A stretch of 64,000 nucleotides of DNA from Chionoecetes opilio (taxonomy: Eukaryota; Arthropoda; Malacostraca; Decapoda; Majidae), in contig JACEEZ010022926.1 of the NCBI GenBank assembly GCA_016584305.1, positions 1 through 64,000 on the forward strand, in the 5' to 3' direction. Under the pieces are notes generated by a model. The model made no database searches, was not told the DNA's origin, and saw only the letters and a program-made list of their open reading frames with translations. This document shows, in pieces, positions 1-11,484 of this stretch. Position numbers and translations under genes: made by a program. Position 1 is the first letter of the stretch. Each line of letters begins with the position of its first letter.

Positions 1-483
1 ACTTAAGACAAGGGTAATACAAAAAAGAGCGTTTTAAGCTACTTAATTAATTATTAAATTTTACGAATTAACACGAGGCCATTACATGTCCCGTTTCGGA
101 CTATCATTCAGCCACTTACTCGTCCTAAACATTCTTCCCTAAATATGTTTACAATAACCCTATCGCCTATGGCAATCAGCTGAAATTTAAAGGGTTAGGT
201 TATTCTCACCCCTCTCTCCCGAGGAGCCTGCGGCTGGATGGTTTCTCGTCAAGACCAGGGATTCTTCTAGAGAGGGTTAGTCCATTTCAAAGCCGTGTTT
301 TCCGCCCACTATACCATGACGTCAAAGGGATATGAGACCGAGGGGTTGGCCGGGGGTCACGGACACAGGGTCAGTTATCGCCTGAACACTGAGACTGTCA
401 CTGCTCTCCGTCGCCTTTAGTAACCCGAGCTGTGATATCCCAAGGGAGAGAAGCACACTTCTTATCTCTAAAGCCCTTTCATT
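1..483. other. unassigned intergenic sequence
   Basis: No coding pattern, splice-flanked exon or repeat terminus could be recognised here. The composition is mixed and not strongly repetitive until the CT tract begins. Confidence 0.5.
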
Positions 484-505
484 ATCCCCTCTCTCTCTCT
501 CTCTC

Positions 506-580
<75 letters not shown>

Positions 581-680
581 TCTCTATCCCTCTCTCTCTC
601 TCTTCACGGAGGGGGAGAGAGAGGAGAGAGGGGAGAAAAAGAGGGAAGCCGAGGAGAGAGGAAAAGAGAGAGAGAGCGGC
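484..680. repeat. (CT)n followed by (GA)n microsatellite
   Basis: A nearly pure CT run to about 602 is followed after a short G-rich spacer by a GA-rich run to about 676. The two halves are complementary, so one strand could fold into a hairpin. Open frames across it (Ser-Leu or Arg-Glu repeats) are artefacts. Confidence 0.95.
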
Positions 681-689
681 CGGCGCGGT

Positions 690-1905
690 GATTTATTTAG
701 TTAACGCATGGTACTACTGTATGATCAGAAAACGAAATATATCAATGGAAAGCTAATACAATTCTGTTTTCTATAGATATTTCCAATCTTATAAGTTGTC
801 CCACAAAGTTTTACATGACGACGTGTTTAAGGAATTGTAAATTTATGCATATTTCTTAGAGTCTCCCTAATGACCTTTATTTAATGTGTTTTACTGTGTT
901 TTGTGATAATCTTATAGAACAAAACATTTCCGAAGATAACAGTATATCCTTTATACATGTATAACATGAAATACTGCCGGGGTCATGCCTTGAGAACTTC
1001 CCCCGGGGGCTTAAATGAACAGAGAGGCCCTGGTACTAAGATGGCGCCCATAAATCGAATTGTCACTACTCTATTATTTGAGGTAGGCCCCTACTCTATC
1101 CTTGCCTCGTCACAATGCCCTTCTCCTGTCCTCGCTCTGCGACTTATTTCTTACCTACGACAGTACAAAGTAACATTAAGGTATTGTTACTTTGCGACAG
1201 TAGAGACAAGCACTGGGCAGACGGGGAACTTGGATGGGGATGGCGAGGTCTCGTGGCGTCTTGGCCGGCGTCTAGAGGCGGCGGGGTCTTGTGGTGGAGT
1301 GGATCGGCGGCAAGGTGGCGCTGCCTCAGCTCACAACATGGCGACTAATGGTTTTGCCACATCTCTACAACCTATCATATTTTTCTATATATCCTTTCCT
1401 CACCCTTCGGTATGCTTTATTCCTACATTTAATTTCGATCAGGCATTAAACTGTTAGCGTACCCAGCTATTCATTAAGAAGAAATTTCAGCTTATACTAT
1501 TTTCCTCATATTAGCGCCCTCCGGCAATCTGAAACAAAAGTTTGTAGCGATGCGTTAGCCCCAGGAAATTCAATGCCTAATATAAGTCATGACCCATGAC
1601 ACCGTGAAATTTTCCGGCGAAGAGAGGGCTAGGCGCCCCCATACAGACACTTAGGCATTGTTTAGGCCTGTTACATGGGCTGATGGAGGCATCAAAAGGG
1701 CCTTTTATGGGGGGGAGGGAGCGATGGACATATTTTTATAAACCCGAGGGAAGCGGGTTTGACATATTTTTTGAAGGTTTAATGTCATTATGTATTCATT
1801 GGCAGCACTGGCAGATCCCGCTTAGTCGCCGGTTCCGATCCCTCAAATTGTGGTTTGTGATCCGCCTGTACGGCCGATCGGGACTCCAGGATCACATCAG
1901 GAAAC
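690..1905. other. unassigned sequence, no gene recognised
   Basis: An open frame of about 166 codons at 957-1457 has no domain I recognise and no splice or promoter context. A short hairpin sits near 1163-1202, where CAAAGTAACA is mirrored by TGTTACTTTG. Confidence 0.4.
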
Positions 1906-2015
1906 AGGTGCGTGGGATTAGGATTAGGAATTATAAGGATTAAGAAAAGGTTATATATTAGGATAGAAATATATTAGGATCAGTGGAAGATTTGAATTCC
2001 AAGAAACAGGAATTC

Positions 2016-2847
2016 CGAGAAATGCCAGTGGTCGCTGGCAATTTTAACTCAAAGGTTGGTCTACTGTGTTTTGGCTCCGCGACTAATATTTTCATAAATC
2101 AATTTCGCGATAAATATTAATGCACCGCATCTGAATACCAAAAAATATAGTTCTTCTGTTGTTCTACTAATTATATGGATGACAGGCATTACGATGGAAC
2201 GTTCTATAATAGCAATTTAATGCAAATTACTCGCCTCGAGTAGCAAAGCTTAATATATTTTTTACATGTATATTGTGGCATGTAAAATTTGGGCGATGTT
2301 CACACTGTTTTCTAAGACAGTACTGCTGCGTCTGGCAAACGCTTGTCAAAATACAATAAGCAATGCCTTGGAAAAACGAAGAATGAAGAATGCCGAAATC
2401 GGCTTGTTGCTGCGACAATGTAGGTTATAATTGTGGAGGCGACACGCCGCGGCGGGGAGTGGGGGGGGAGGAGATTGTGGCGAGAAGATTGAATAAAAAC
2501 ATTGCGACTTCACGCGTCGACTCATTGCACTTCCAGGCTTTCTATCTGATTGATACACAATAATAACAGAAAATATGACTGCCTAGGTATAGATAGCTTC
2601 TAAACATCGTTATTGACTATATAATATCATAGAGTAACATTTACCTCGCCTCCTCAACTATAATTGGTATTTGGTTAAATACATGTGTTACAGAATCTAT
2701 ACAATATACATATAGAAGAAAATCGTTCTTAATATTATACTTTTTTTTTAAGTGCAGTGGAATAAGCCCATATTTTGTTTCCAGTAGACCAACTTATTAT
2801 AAAAAAAGTGAGTTAAAACTGCCAGCGCCCCCCCTGGCATTTCGAGT
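2016..2847 (-). mobile_element. non-autonomous inverted-repeat element, copy A
   Basis: An 830-bp element whose ends are inverted copies of each other. Each end starts CGAGAAATGCCAGTGG or close to it, continues through CGCTGGCA and finishes in TTTTAACTC. The terminal repeat itself folds, since TGCCAG is mirrored by CTGGCA six bases later. The whole element is repeated in opposite orientation at 50320-51185. No transposase is recognisable, so this is most simply a MITE or a deletion derivative. The superfamily is not determined. Confidence 0.8.
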
Positions 2848-3151
2848 TCCCGATCTCTCTAATTAGGATAGAAAGATATTAGGATCAAAGGAAAATTTGA
2901 ATCAGGGATAGAAGGATATTGGGCTCAGGAGAAGATTAGGTATTAGGATAGAAAGGATATTAGGATTAGAAGAAAATCTGGATTAGGATCAGTAAGTTAA
3001 GCCATCTACAAAAATTCCCTTTAGTTCATTAGTCAAAAAATTACGTTACATCACAAAAATCGAAATATCTCAATTATTACTATCTCTAATCATATTTTTT
3101 AATCAATAATCACGTTTCTTAAATAAATATTTAATTACTGTTGTCAAACAA

Positions 3152-3152
<1 letters not shown>

Positions 3153-3199
<47 letters not shown>

Positions 3200-3235
3200 T
3201 ATAATAATAATATATATATATATATAATATATAAA
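3153..3235. repeat. (TA)n microsatellite
   Basis: Alternating TA with a few AA interruptions. Confidence 0.95.
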
Positions 3236-3499
3236 TAGAATCACATTATTCTCACCCTCATCTACTAATTTAGCTTTAAAAAATTACTTTAAAAATCCTG
3301 TACTGTATAGTGACCTTACAATGGATAACATAGTAGAGGTGTGAGTCATTCAGGTAACTAATGAAACTAATGATTCCCATGGAGGCAAGGCTATTAGGAT
3401 TACGAAGATTTGATAATAGGATAGAAGGATATTGAGGTTAAGATAAGGTTAGGATTAGGATCAGTAATTAATGCCATCTACAAAAAAATTCATGTAGGT

Positions 3500-4530
3500 T
3501 TATTAGCCATAGAGTAGGTTGTATCAAAAAGTAGAAATATGTGTATTTATTGCAGGCTATCTTTAATATCTTTAACATGGCCCCTTCCCAAAAAAATGTT
3601 CAGAAGCTAAAAAAATGTCAGTGTGAGGGATAACGAGTGCAAAGACACCACTACTCGTTACCTCAGGATTCCAGGATATGATGAAGTTGGGTAGGGTGAG
3701 GGCCGTAAGGGTAATGAGAAACACAGACAAACTGGGAGGAGTTTTTAGTGAAGTCCCGCTACACTTGAAGAACAAACAAGTAAAATCCCCGAACTCCCCC
3801 CCCTTTGCTACTTGGGGTTGGCAACGGCCTTCCTTCAAATAGGTCGTGAGCACAAAACTCAGAGACGACGGCGGGACGGGAAAAGGGTATTTTACCTGGT
3901 CAGCAGGGAACGAAGAGGTTACACCAATAGAATAGAGGAGAGAGGGAACTATCCGTGTTCCGTGGGGAATTCTTCTCCGGGACAGCCGGTACCAAGCGCC
4001 TCGTAGCCCTGCCCAAACCAGAGGGTTTTCGAGGCTTCACGAGGAAGCAGAGGTCGGGATGTAGCGATGACGTTGTGGGTGACCGAAACTGTCTTTATCG
4101 AGGCCCCGAAAGGGTAGACAGGGGGGTTGAAGAAGGGAGGAACTGTCGCTCGAAACGCTTTTAAGTGGTGGTTGTGTTGTGTGGTGGTGTGTGTGTGTGT
4201 TGTGTAGCGTAGGTATGCGTTATGGTTACTTCAGCTCATCCGTACAAAACTTTAACGTAAAACCCGGGCCCGTGCAACTAAGTAACTAATGACTGTGTGT
4301 TACGTGTCTTAGGTGTGTTTGGCTCAGCGTTTGAGGGCTATGTGAAGACAGGGCCCGCGCTTCCAGGTGGCACATCCCGTCACGCTGGGGACTGGTACCT
4401 TCCCGTCTCAAGGTGGGGTACAGTGTGACCTAGTGTATTGACCTTGTTGTATTTACCTAGTTATTTTTTTATATTTTTTGGTTTGTATTTTCCTTGTTGC
4501 ATTTACATAGCTGTATTTACATAGTATACG
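3500..4530. other. unassigned sequence, no gene recognised
   Basis: Open frames on both strands between 3572 and 4164 overlap each other and show no known domain. A GT-rich tract lies at about 4166-4204. Confidence 0.4.
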
Positions 4531-5210
4531 TTAGTTACCAGGGCTTGAAAACGAAATAATTTTTCAAACGGTTCGTTCCGATCAGAAACATTTTTATTAA
4601 CGTTTCGTTTTTCGTTCCTCTTCCAAACATAACGTTCCTAAACCGGTTAGAAAGAAATGAAAACCGGTTAGTACGTTATTCTCAAACCATGTACACATTA
4701 AATATGCAATTAGCCCTAATAGATAATAATGCCCTATACATGACTACATTCTTATAGATGGTAATAAAGCCAACATTTCATGGTCCACATTATCCAACAA
4801 ATCATCCCGTTGATGTCGTAAGAACTATATTATTGCACGAACGCCCCTCTCACCTTTGCTGTCTGTCCTCAGCTAGGCTCCTCTACACCTGCTCCGGGCT
4901 GCTCTCTTGAGATGCAGGGAAGCAGGCAGGTGCTTAAGACAGAGGGGGGACGCGTAGCACGTAAACAGGGCTCGTGCTAGGAATTGAGGACTTACCAGGC
5001 TGGGTTCCCCATTTCTGGCTGTTCACCACACTCAGGGGAGAAGGGTTTGGGCCCAAACTCAAAGGGTCCTTTCATGGTGGTATATTGAAGTAACACACAG
5101 TACAAGCTTCAAGGTCACTCACTACAAATATACAACTCCTAGACACCTACAAACACAGCCAACAACCCCTGACTCTTCCACTGCCGTCGTAGGGAGACGC
5201 TACATAACCA

Positions 5211-5445
5211 CCACACAGTGCCACCCCAGACACAGCACACACTGCAAGGCCGCCTCGTACAGGCGCCCCAACACTACCACAGGGGCAATTTCACTCCCAG
5301 GAAGTCCCCCGTGCCTCCCAACGCCACACAGTGCCACCCCAGGCACACCACAGTGCCGGCCGCCTTGTACAGGCGCCGCACACTACCACAGGGGCAATTC
5401 TCTCCCAGGAAGTCCCCCGTGCCTCCCAACGCCACACAGTGCCAC
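5211..5445. repeat. tandem repeat, about 110-bp unit, 2.2 copies
   Basis: The unit starts at CCACACAGTGCCAC and recurs at 5211, about 5323 and about 5431. Each unit carries CACTACCACAGGGGCAATT and AAGTCCCCCGTGCCTCCC. It lies inside the hAT-like element. An open frame at 5218-5781 spans it, but its protein is simply the repeat translated. Confidence 0.85.
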
Positions 5446-5964
5446 GGGAGACGTCACCTTCCGCGGGAGACGCCACACTTTACCTCACACCGGGGTTATC
5501 AGCAGGAACAGTCCATCTGTCACCTCCACAGGCGCCTCAAACCACAGAGAACTTCCTCTACCCTTGGCTCGCCTGAGTCGGAGGTAATTACGGCCCAGGC
5601 GAGTCTCCAAAACTCCCCTGGGCACCGTACTTCCCCCTCTGTTCTCTGCTCCCCGGGCGTGCGTCTCCTCTGTTTACGTTTCTCTTCTTTACAGGGCTCC
5701 CACAACAAACATACGCTTACCCCCGACTTGAGCTCGAGTCACCAGGAGCGCGGTCGTAACATTATTATACAACATAAATAAGGCAAAACATTTGCATATA
5801 CAACACAGGAAGCGTAGTATAGGAGTATGCAATCTCAGTTGCCGTAAAGCAAATCACTAATTATTTATTAATATTATATATGGCAAAAAAAATATTCATT
5901 CATAAAATCACCAACCCACTCATTAAATAATCCTAACCAATGAAATCAATGACTACATGTGGTA

Positions 5965-6040
5965 CTCCAAGGACTCGAACTCAAGACACACACCGAAATT
6001 TGGCGTAACAAGCATTAGGCTATGAACACAGTTAAAAGTT
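5965..6040 (-). mobile_element. possible tRNA-derived SINE head
   Basis: On the minus strand a B-box-like GAGTTCGAGTCC (about 5975) is preceded at tRNA-like spacing by TAGCCTAATGC, resembling an A box. No clear tail or target duplication was seen, so this is tentative. Confidence 0.35.
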
Positions 6041-6660
6041 TAAGCACATACTCACGATATATTCCATTTTTGAATACTGGATATTAAAACAAGCATGTTA
6101 TTAAACCCGACTGCAGTATCATAGCTCCATGATTGCACAAATGGAAACTGTAATAAAATAAGGAAACGTGATGCATATCACGCAGACAAAAATTCATAAT
6201 TATATATGGTTATAAAAAATTACTCATCACAAATTAAAGGAAAAGTAGTGCATATGATACTATTTGAAACCATACCTCATCGCCAAGTGAACAAATACAG
6301 TAGACTTCATTTATGTATATATGTAATACAGATTTATTTACTAAATCATTTGGCTATTGGAAGTGAAAATGCAATATTGACCAAATATTGCATGCAACGA
6401 AAAAATAACGTTATTAACCGGTTACAAGGATTTTAAAATAGCGTTTTTGCTCAGGAACAGTAAATATGATAACGTTTTTCGTTTCCGTTTTTGTTCCGAG
6501 CATAAATTCGTTCGTTTTGATTTTGGTTTTCGTTGTTCCCTTAAACCGGTTCAAAGCCCTGGTAGTTACACAAACAAGCGTAGGGAAAATCTACAGTGTT
6601 TGCTACCAAATCTCACTATCTGTCTTAAAGAGTTTTACACGGGCTCTCTCTCTTTTTTTA

Positions 6661-6889
6661 TACCGTCAATAACACTATAGTCGCCACTGCACTAATGCCG
6701 CCGGCCGCCATATATTAAGAATGCTAGCATCACTACAGACTTGTGTGTGCCACTGAAAAGGCATACACATTAGTTTATATTATGTAGCTGTCTTTAGTGG
6801 CACATACAAGTCTGTAGTGATGCTAACATTCCTAATATATGGTACCTGGCGACATTAGTGCAGTGGCGACTATAGTGTTAATGACGGTA
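6661..6889. mobile_element. foldback MITE with TA ends
   Basis: A near-perfect inverted repeat with arms of roughly 110 bp. The left end TACCGTCAATAACACTATAG is mirrored by CTATAGTGTTAATGACGGTA at the right. The ends with TA suggest a Tc1/mariner-type non-autonomous element. Related ends occur at 21497-22161 and 36655-36855. Confidence 0.85.
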
Positions 6890-6954
6890 GTTTTATTTAC
6901 CTTATGTCCTTATTGTATTTACCTAGTTGTAGCATATAGGGCTTGAGGTATACT

Positions 6955-7000
6955 CGTGTGTGTATGTGTGTGTGTGTGTATGTGTGTGTGTATGTGTGTG

Positions 7001-7034
<34 letters not shown>
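6955..7034. repeat. (GT)n microsatellite next to a splice acceptor
   Basis: A GT run with a few TATG interruptions, ending about 34 bases before the AG acceptor of the decarboxylase exon. Confidence 0.95.
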
Positions 7035-7035
<1 letters not shown>

Positions 7036-7067
7036 GACCTCTCTGACCTGTGACCTATGTTCTGCAG

Positions 7068-7168
7068 GATAAAGACAACGAGGTCAACGAGGCTCTACTG
7101 AAGAGGATTAATGATGGAGGAATTATTCACATGGTTCCCGCCAAGATAAACGATCTGTATTTCCTGAG
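7068..7168 (+). CDS. aromatic L-amino-acid decarboxylase exon (partial)
   Basis: A single 101-bp internal exon, preceded by TTCTGCAG and followed by GTAACT. It encodes 33 codons plus two bases. The peptide contains NEALLKRINDGGIIHMVP followed by AKINDLYFLR. From family knowledge this matches the C-terminal segment of PLP-dependent group II decarboxylases of the DOPA/tyrosine/histidine decarboxylase type, just before the LRLAICS-like strand. The catalytic lysine and PLP-binding regions would lie in upstream exons, which are not in this window. Downstream exons are also missing: only a TTA microsatellite and poor-quality sequence follow. Insect-like DOPA decarboxylase is the likeliest member, but tyrosine or histidine decarboxylase cannot be excluded. 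It may be one exon of an active gene or an isolated duplicate, since a decayed copy lies at about 8925-9162. Confidence 0.7.
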
Positions 7169-7171
7169 GTA

Positions 7172-7238
7172 ACTATTATTATTATTGTTATTATTCCTAT
7201 TTTATTATTATTACATTATTATATTATATTATTATATA

Positions 7239-7303
<65 letters not shown>

Positions 7304-7345
7304 GTAGTGGTAGTAGTAGTGATAGTAGTAATGGTAGTAGTAGTA
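7172..7345. repeat. (TTA/TAG)n microsatellite
   Basis: A long ATT/TTA run followed by GTAGTAGTAG-type units, starting directly after the donor site of the decarboxylase exon. Confidence 0.95.
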
Positions 7346-7499
7346 CACTAGGCTCCCACATAAAACGATAAATTGGTCGAATAAACGAGGTAGTTTTATA
7401 TGAATTCGCTCTATGTGAAACACATAACCTATGGGAAAAATTATATTGGTCGATCGGCCCTCCCCCCCGTCCCCGTACATTTATACTGGTTCACACCCA

Positions 7500-7775
7500 T
7501 CTAACAAAACATGGTATTTTTTTATACAAACGAAAACTCTACACAGTTGGGAGAGGGTTTTATGTTCCCTTTATTGGTTCGGGAAACATTCTTTTTTTAA
7601 AACTTTTGGAGAAATGACTTTTGTTCTGGGTGGCCATCAGGTTTTTTACGTGCGGCGGGCCTCCCTCTTTTTCCTTTTGACCACATCGCCTCTGTTCCCC
7701 CCTGCCGGGGACAACACTTTTAAGCAGATTTGGCTTTAGCTGGGAGGTTAAAGCGTGGGTTAGGTTAGGTTGTGA
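7500..7775. repeat. decayed copy of the 33.4-34.8 kb foldback arm
   Basis: CTCTACACAGTTGGGAG, a C/T-rich stretch followed by TTTTGACC, and a GGTTAGGTTAGGTT end occur in the same order as in the arm at 33540-33840. Similarity is partial and judged by eye. Confidence 0.4.
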
Positions 7776-8640
7776 CTAAAAAAGCAGGTTGCCATTATCC
7801 TGTTAATTTCCCCGTTTTGGGCCACCCAGAATTTTGGTTGTTTTTTTGTTTTTTTTGGGGCTGGGGATCCCTTGGGAACTTATGACCCCCGGTGAGTCCT
7901 ATGATGCTATAAAGGTGCGGTAGTTGACCTGTTTTCCCGGGAAGGCACAGTGAGGCGGATGAGGGCGTGTTCCCGGAGGGTGGGCAGGTAAAAAGGTGGT
8001 GACGTTCAGGGCAGGATTGAGACGTAGCACTACACGGTGGAGTGGAAGCGCGAACACTGCGCAAAAAAGGTTCAAATCCCCGGGAACATCATGCCCCAAA
8101 GGGGCATGGGGGTCGGGGACAGAGGAGGCGATGCAGGCGAGCCGTGAGTGCCGTTGCCCCAGGGGGAGGCGGGTGAGGTGAAATCCGGGGCGCGGGATTT
8201 TGCCCCTTATCAAGGGCAAAGGGGGATGAGTCACTGCGGTATTGGCCCTGGAGGTGATGCGGGGGGTACGCCGAGCTGTTATTCCAGGGGGAGCGGCATA
8301 TCCGGAGTGAGGCGTTTCCCCGCGGAGACGGCGGGGAAGGGGGTTGTTTTTACATCTGTAAGCCGGCCCACACACCCCGGCGGGGCCCTGTCCGGCCGAC
8401 GAAAAGGGGCGTGGCAAAAGGGGGGGCCCGGGTGTGTGTGGGGGGGTGTTTTTCATCCGGGAGCCTGTCGCAGCGGCTGGATAAAAATATCGGCGCTTGA
8501 AATTTCCCCCGGCGTGGCCTGCCGCCTCGTGTGTGTGGGTCCCTTTCCCGGCGCGGCCCGCCCCTCGCTCGGCCAGATAATGACTAATTGTACCAGAAAT
8601 AATTGTATTTATGAAAAATTTGGGTTTTAAATATATAAGT
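7776..8640. other. GC-rich, homopolymer-rich block, no gene assigned
   Basis: Long overlapping open frames on both strands (for example 7899-8684 minus) arise from low stop-codon density in GC-rich DNA. Runs of G and C are frequent, suggesting consensus errors. A decayed copy of the GC-rich retroelement seen at 54.9-62.5 kb is possible, but no domain was recognised. Confidence 0.4.
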
Positions 8641-8924
8641 ATTATTATGTATATTTTAAATATATAGGTATTTTTTTGGCGCAAGCACCATCACAACAAG
8701 TCTTTTTCGGACAGCGGATTCTGTTTCCCCACGGTGGTCCGACGTTTTACTGATATTTTTCATGAGGGGGGGGGGCCCCGGGTGTGTGGTGGGTCTCGCC
8801 CGGCGAACCGGAGCCCCCCCTTTTTGTCGGGGACGGCCGCGCCGGGTGTGTGTGTGACCGGTTTAAGGCCATCCGGGAAACCGAATATGACGGCCTGCTC
8901 AGTTCTGTACTATTTCGGCTTCTA

Positions 8925-9162
8925 TATGAGAATCCTCGAATTTGCCAACTCTGATGGCGGAATCGTTCATATGATAAAATTCGTTCCCAACAAAAAATTT
9001 TGGGAATTTATTTATTAAAAAAAAAAATATTAAAATAAAAAAATAATTTGGGGTCTTTCCTTTTTATAGGGAACGCTTTTTTTAAATGCGAAACGTTTTA
9101 GCGGGACCCTAGTGTAGTAGTAAAATCGTACGTCGCCAAAAAATACGATCTCTATTTCTGAG
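8925..9162 (+). pseudogene. decayed duplicate of the decarboxylase exon
   Basis: DGGIVHM (8960-8980) parallels DGGIIHM of the exon at 7068-7168. At 9129-9162 the bases encode an AKKYDLYF-like segment followed by GAGGTGAGT, parallel to AKINDLYFLR plus its donor. A base missing in TTTCTGAG relative to TTTCCTGAG breaks the frame. As with the first exon, an ATT-rich tract follows the donor. The two matching parts are separated by A-rich DNA, so this is either a scrambled duplicate or a badly read one. Low to moderate confidence. Confidence 0.4.
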
Positions 9163-9530
9163 GTGAGTTATAAAAATTATTAGAGTAGTAGTATTGTATT
9201 TATTATTTATTTTCTCATGTATTTTCCTTCTATTCTTATGTTTTTATGTTCTATGTATTTTTATTATTATTTTTTAATTAATACTTGTATTATTACTGTT
9301 ATTTTTTATTATTATTTTCCTCTTGTAGCTTCCTTTTTTCTTTTTTTTTTTGAATTTTGTTTTTATCATTATTGTTTTGCGTAGTAGTAGTAGAAGTGGT
9401 GGTTGTAGTAGTAGTGGGAGTAAAGTAGTGGTAGTAGTTGTAATATTTATAGTAAAAGGTAATATTTATATGAGATTGGATTTTATGATAGTATAATGTG
9501 GTTTTTTTGTTTTGGTAGTATGGTAGCGAA
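9163..9530. repeat. ATT/TAG-rich low-complexity tract
   Basis: ATT- and GTAGTAG-rich sequence, parallel to the tract following the first decarboxylase exon. Nothing coding is seen. Confidence 0.7.
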
Positions 9531-9536
9531 ACAACA

Positions 9537-9684
9537 CCCAACCCACACACACAAAACACACACACAACCCCACCACACACACACCAACACACAAACCCCC
9601 ACACACACCCCCACCAACCACACACACACACACAAACCACACACACACACCCACACACACACACACACATACACAACACATGCC
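9537..9684. repeat. (CA)n-rich microsatellite
   Basis: CACACA runs broken by C-runs and CAAC units. Overlapping frames give Cys-Val or Thr-His repeats and are artefacts. Confidence 0.95.
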
Positions 9685-10059
9685 CCCCCCCCACCCCAAC
9701 CAAAAATGAAGCTTCCTGCCCCGTTGCGTTATTTGGGCGGGTTTTATTTATTTATTTTTTTTTTTTACATAAAATAGATTAACCAAGGACAAAAAAAGTA
9801 TTAAAAAAAGTTCGCCCCCTTGCCGCCCCTATAAAAGAAGCAACAGAATATAAAAAGTCGGGGGGGGGCCCAAATTTATTTCGGCAGTAACAGAAACCTT
9901 GTGAAAAATTTGTGGCAGACACTTAATATATATTGTATGCTCCGACCTTCTCTAATAAATACCCCCACCTCTCACTCTCATGAAAGGTGGTGGGGTGTTT
10001 GTGGTGTATATTGTAGTAGTATAGTAGTAGTATACTGGGGGTACTACAACTGCTGGGGT

Positions 10060-10152
10060 GGGTGGGGGGGGGGGAGAGAAGAAGAGAAGAAGAGAGAGAG
10101 AGAGAGAGAGAAAAGGAAGGGGAGAGAGAGAGAGAGAGAGAGAGGGGAGAAG

Positions 10153-10192
<40 letters not shown>

Positions 10193-10195
10193 TAG
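10060..10195. repeat. (GA)n microsatellite
   Basis: GAGAGA with AAG interruptions, following a G-run. Confidence 0.95.
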
Positions 10196-10329
10196 AAAAA
10201 TCAAGCAGTTGTAATAAAAAGGGACCATAATACTACTACTACCACTCCTACTAATATCTAACACATAACACGACTAACTTAAAATAACCATACCTACAAA
10301 TTAAATTAAAAATTAAAAAACCCCCTATA

Positions 10330-11090
10330 CACCTAATTTACCTTTACGTATTTTTTTTGGGGAAAATTACCCATCAACCCCCCTTCATTTGGTAGGTGGT
10401 GGTTTTGTCCCCCCCCCCTTTGATGGGGTATTTTCCGTCGCATAGGGGAGTCGGGGGAATTATATATAATTAAAATGGTAAGGGGTAAAAATTAAGGTAA
10501 TTAAAGAAATGGTAAATACTGGGATGGAAAATTGAACATTCCCAGTAATATTAAGCTTGCACCTTTTCTGAAAAGGCACTATGGGGTGCCGTACTTTCAA
10601 TTTGCACCAATCGTGGCCGTCCCCCCTGCTCGCTACCGAAAGGTGCCCCGTGGGAATTTGGGGGGGCCCCCTGTGGCGCTCACGGGGAGGCAGTACACTC
10701 CAGCCATCCCCGGAGTAACATTAAATAACGTGTTGTCTACAAATACAGTAACCCCCCAAACCCCGCCTTAATAACATCTTTACTAAAACGTGCTTGTATA
10801 AAAAAAGAGATTTTTACATATAAATTAAAAAACCATGGGCGTGTTAGAATCAACACATGATAATGCCGTGCGTCATGGATAACAGGGTGTGAAAACCAAA
10901 ACCCGACGCGTAACGAACCCTAAGTCTCCAGCCCTCCCCTCTTGTCAAACACGGCTCGATACGCGCGACCACATCAGATCACCGGACATGCAGTATTACA
11001 CCCCCTGATCCGCATTTTAAACCCCCTATCCACCGAAAGTATCCCTTTTTGTTGTTTTTTGGGATAAGTTCGGAGATAGAAGGGTTTGAT
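10330..11090 (+). repeat. duplicated block, copy 1
   Basis: About 750 bp repeated in the same orientation at about 16090-16860. Shared landmarks include GGTAAATACTGGG, TTTGCACCAATCGTGGCC, CGCTCGCTACCGAAAGGTGC, TAACAGGGTGTGAAAA and CGACCACATCAGATCACCGG. Differences are largely single-base and homopolymer indels. No coding function is recognised. It is either a dispersed repeat or a segmental or assembly duplication. Confidence 0.8.
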
Positions 11091-11484
11091 TAAAAAGGGT
11101 TTTTGATGGGGAATTTAACTAAAAAATGGCGAAGTTAGCTAAGCTTCATTACCGGGTAACAGCCAAAAAAACGTCAGGGGTTTCTCAGTTGATTTAGCTA
11201 ATTTAGGTGTTTTCTGAGTCCGAATATCACATATTTTGCCTATCAGGTCAACTTTTGAGTACGCCATAGGCCTACCTGACGACTAACATATGCTAATATC
11301 AGGGGTTTTGAGTTCAATCATATTTTTTTTGAAGAAATATCGAATTACAATCCAGACAGAATAAAGGGAATTCCACAAAATTTCCAAACAAATCAATACC
11401 TGTCTCACCCTTACCCATTCAAATTTCAAAACTAAAAATTTTAAATTTCATTGTCTGACCTCCTCATCTTTCTTTTTTTTTTTC

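Larger units (their letters stand above)
1908..3490. repeat. degenerate AGGATTAG-type repeat blocks
   Basis: Irregular copies of ATTAGGATAGAA, GATATTAGGAT and GGATTAGGATCAGTAA recur at about 1908-2000, 2866-3013 and 3388-3490. The last two blocks end alike in GCCATCTACAAAAA. The element at 2016-2847 appears to have inserted into this array, because the same repeat resumes after it. A TA microsatellite (about 3153-3235) lies inside. Confidence 0.7.
4539..6561. mobile_element. hAT-like DNA element with 8-bp target duplication
   Basis: The left end begins CAGGGCTTGAAAACG and the right end finishes CGGTTCAAAGCCCTG, so the termini are inverted CAGGGCTT repeats as in hAT transposons. The flanking octamers are TTAGTTAC (4531-4538) and GTAGTTAC (6562-6569), 7 of 8 identical, matching the 8-bp target duplication of that superfamily. 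CGTT- and AACCGGTT-rich subterminal DNA occurs at both ends. No transposase frame is recognised in the 2 kb interior, so the copy is non-autonomous or badly decayed. Confidence 0.7.

Noticed and set aside
957..1457. 166-codon open frame
   Set aside because: No recognisable domain, odd composition, no splice or promoter context.
2346..2558. Frame shared with 50632-50844, apparently conserved protein
   Set aside because: The two element copies are nearly identical in DNA throughout, so frame conservation carries no information, and no domain is recognised.
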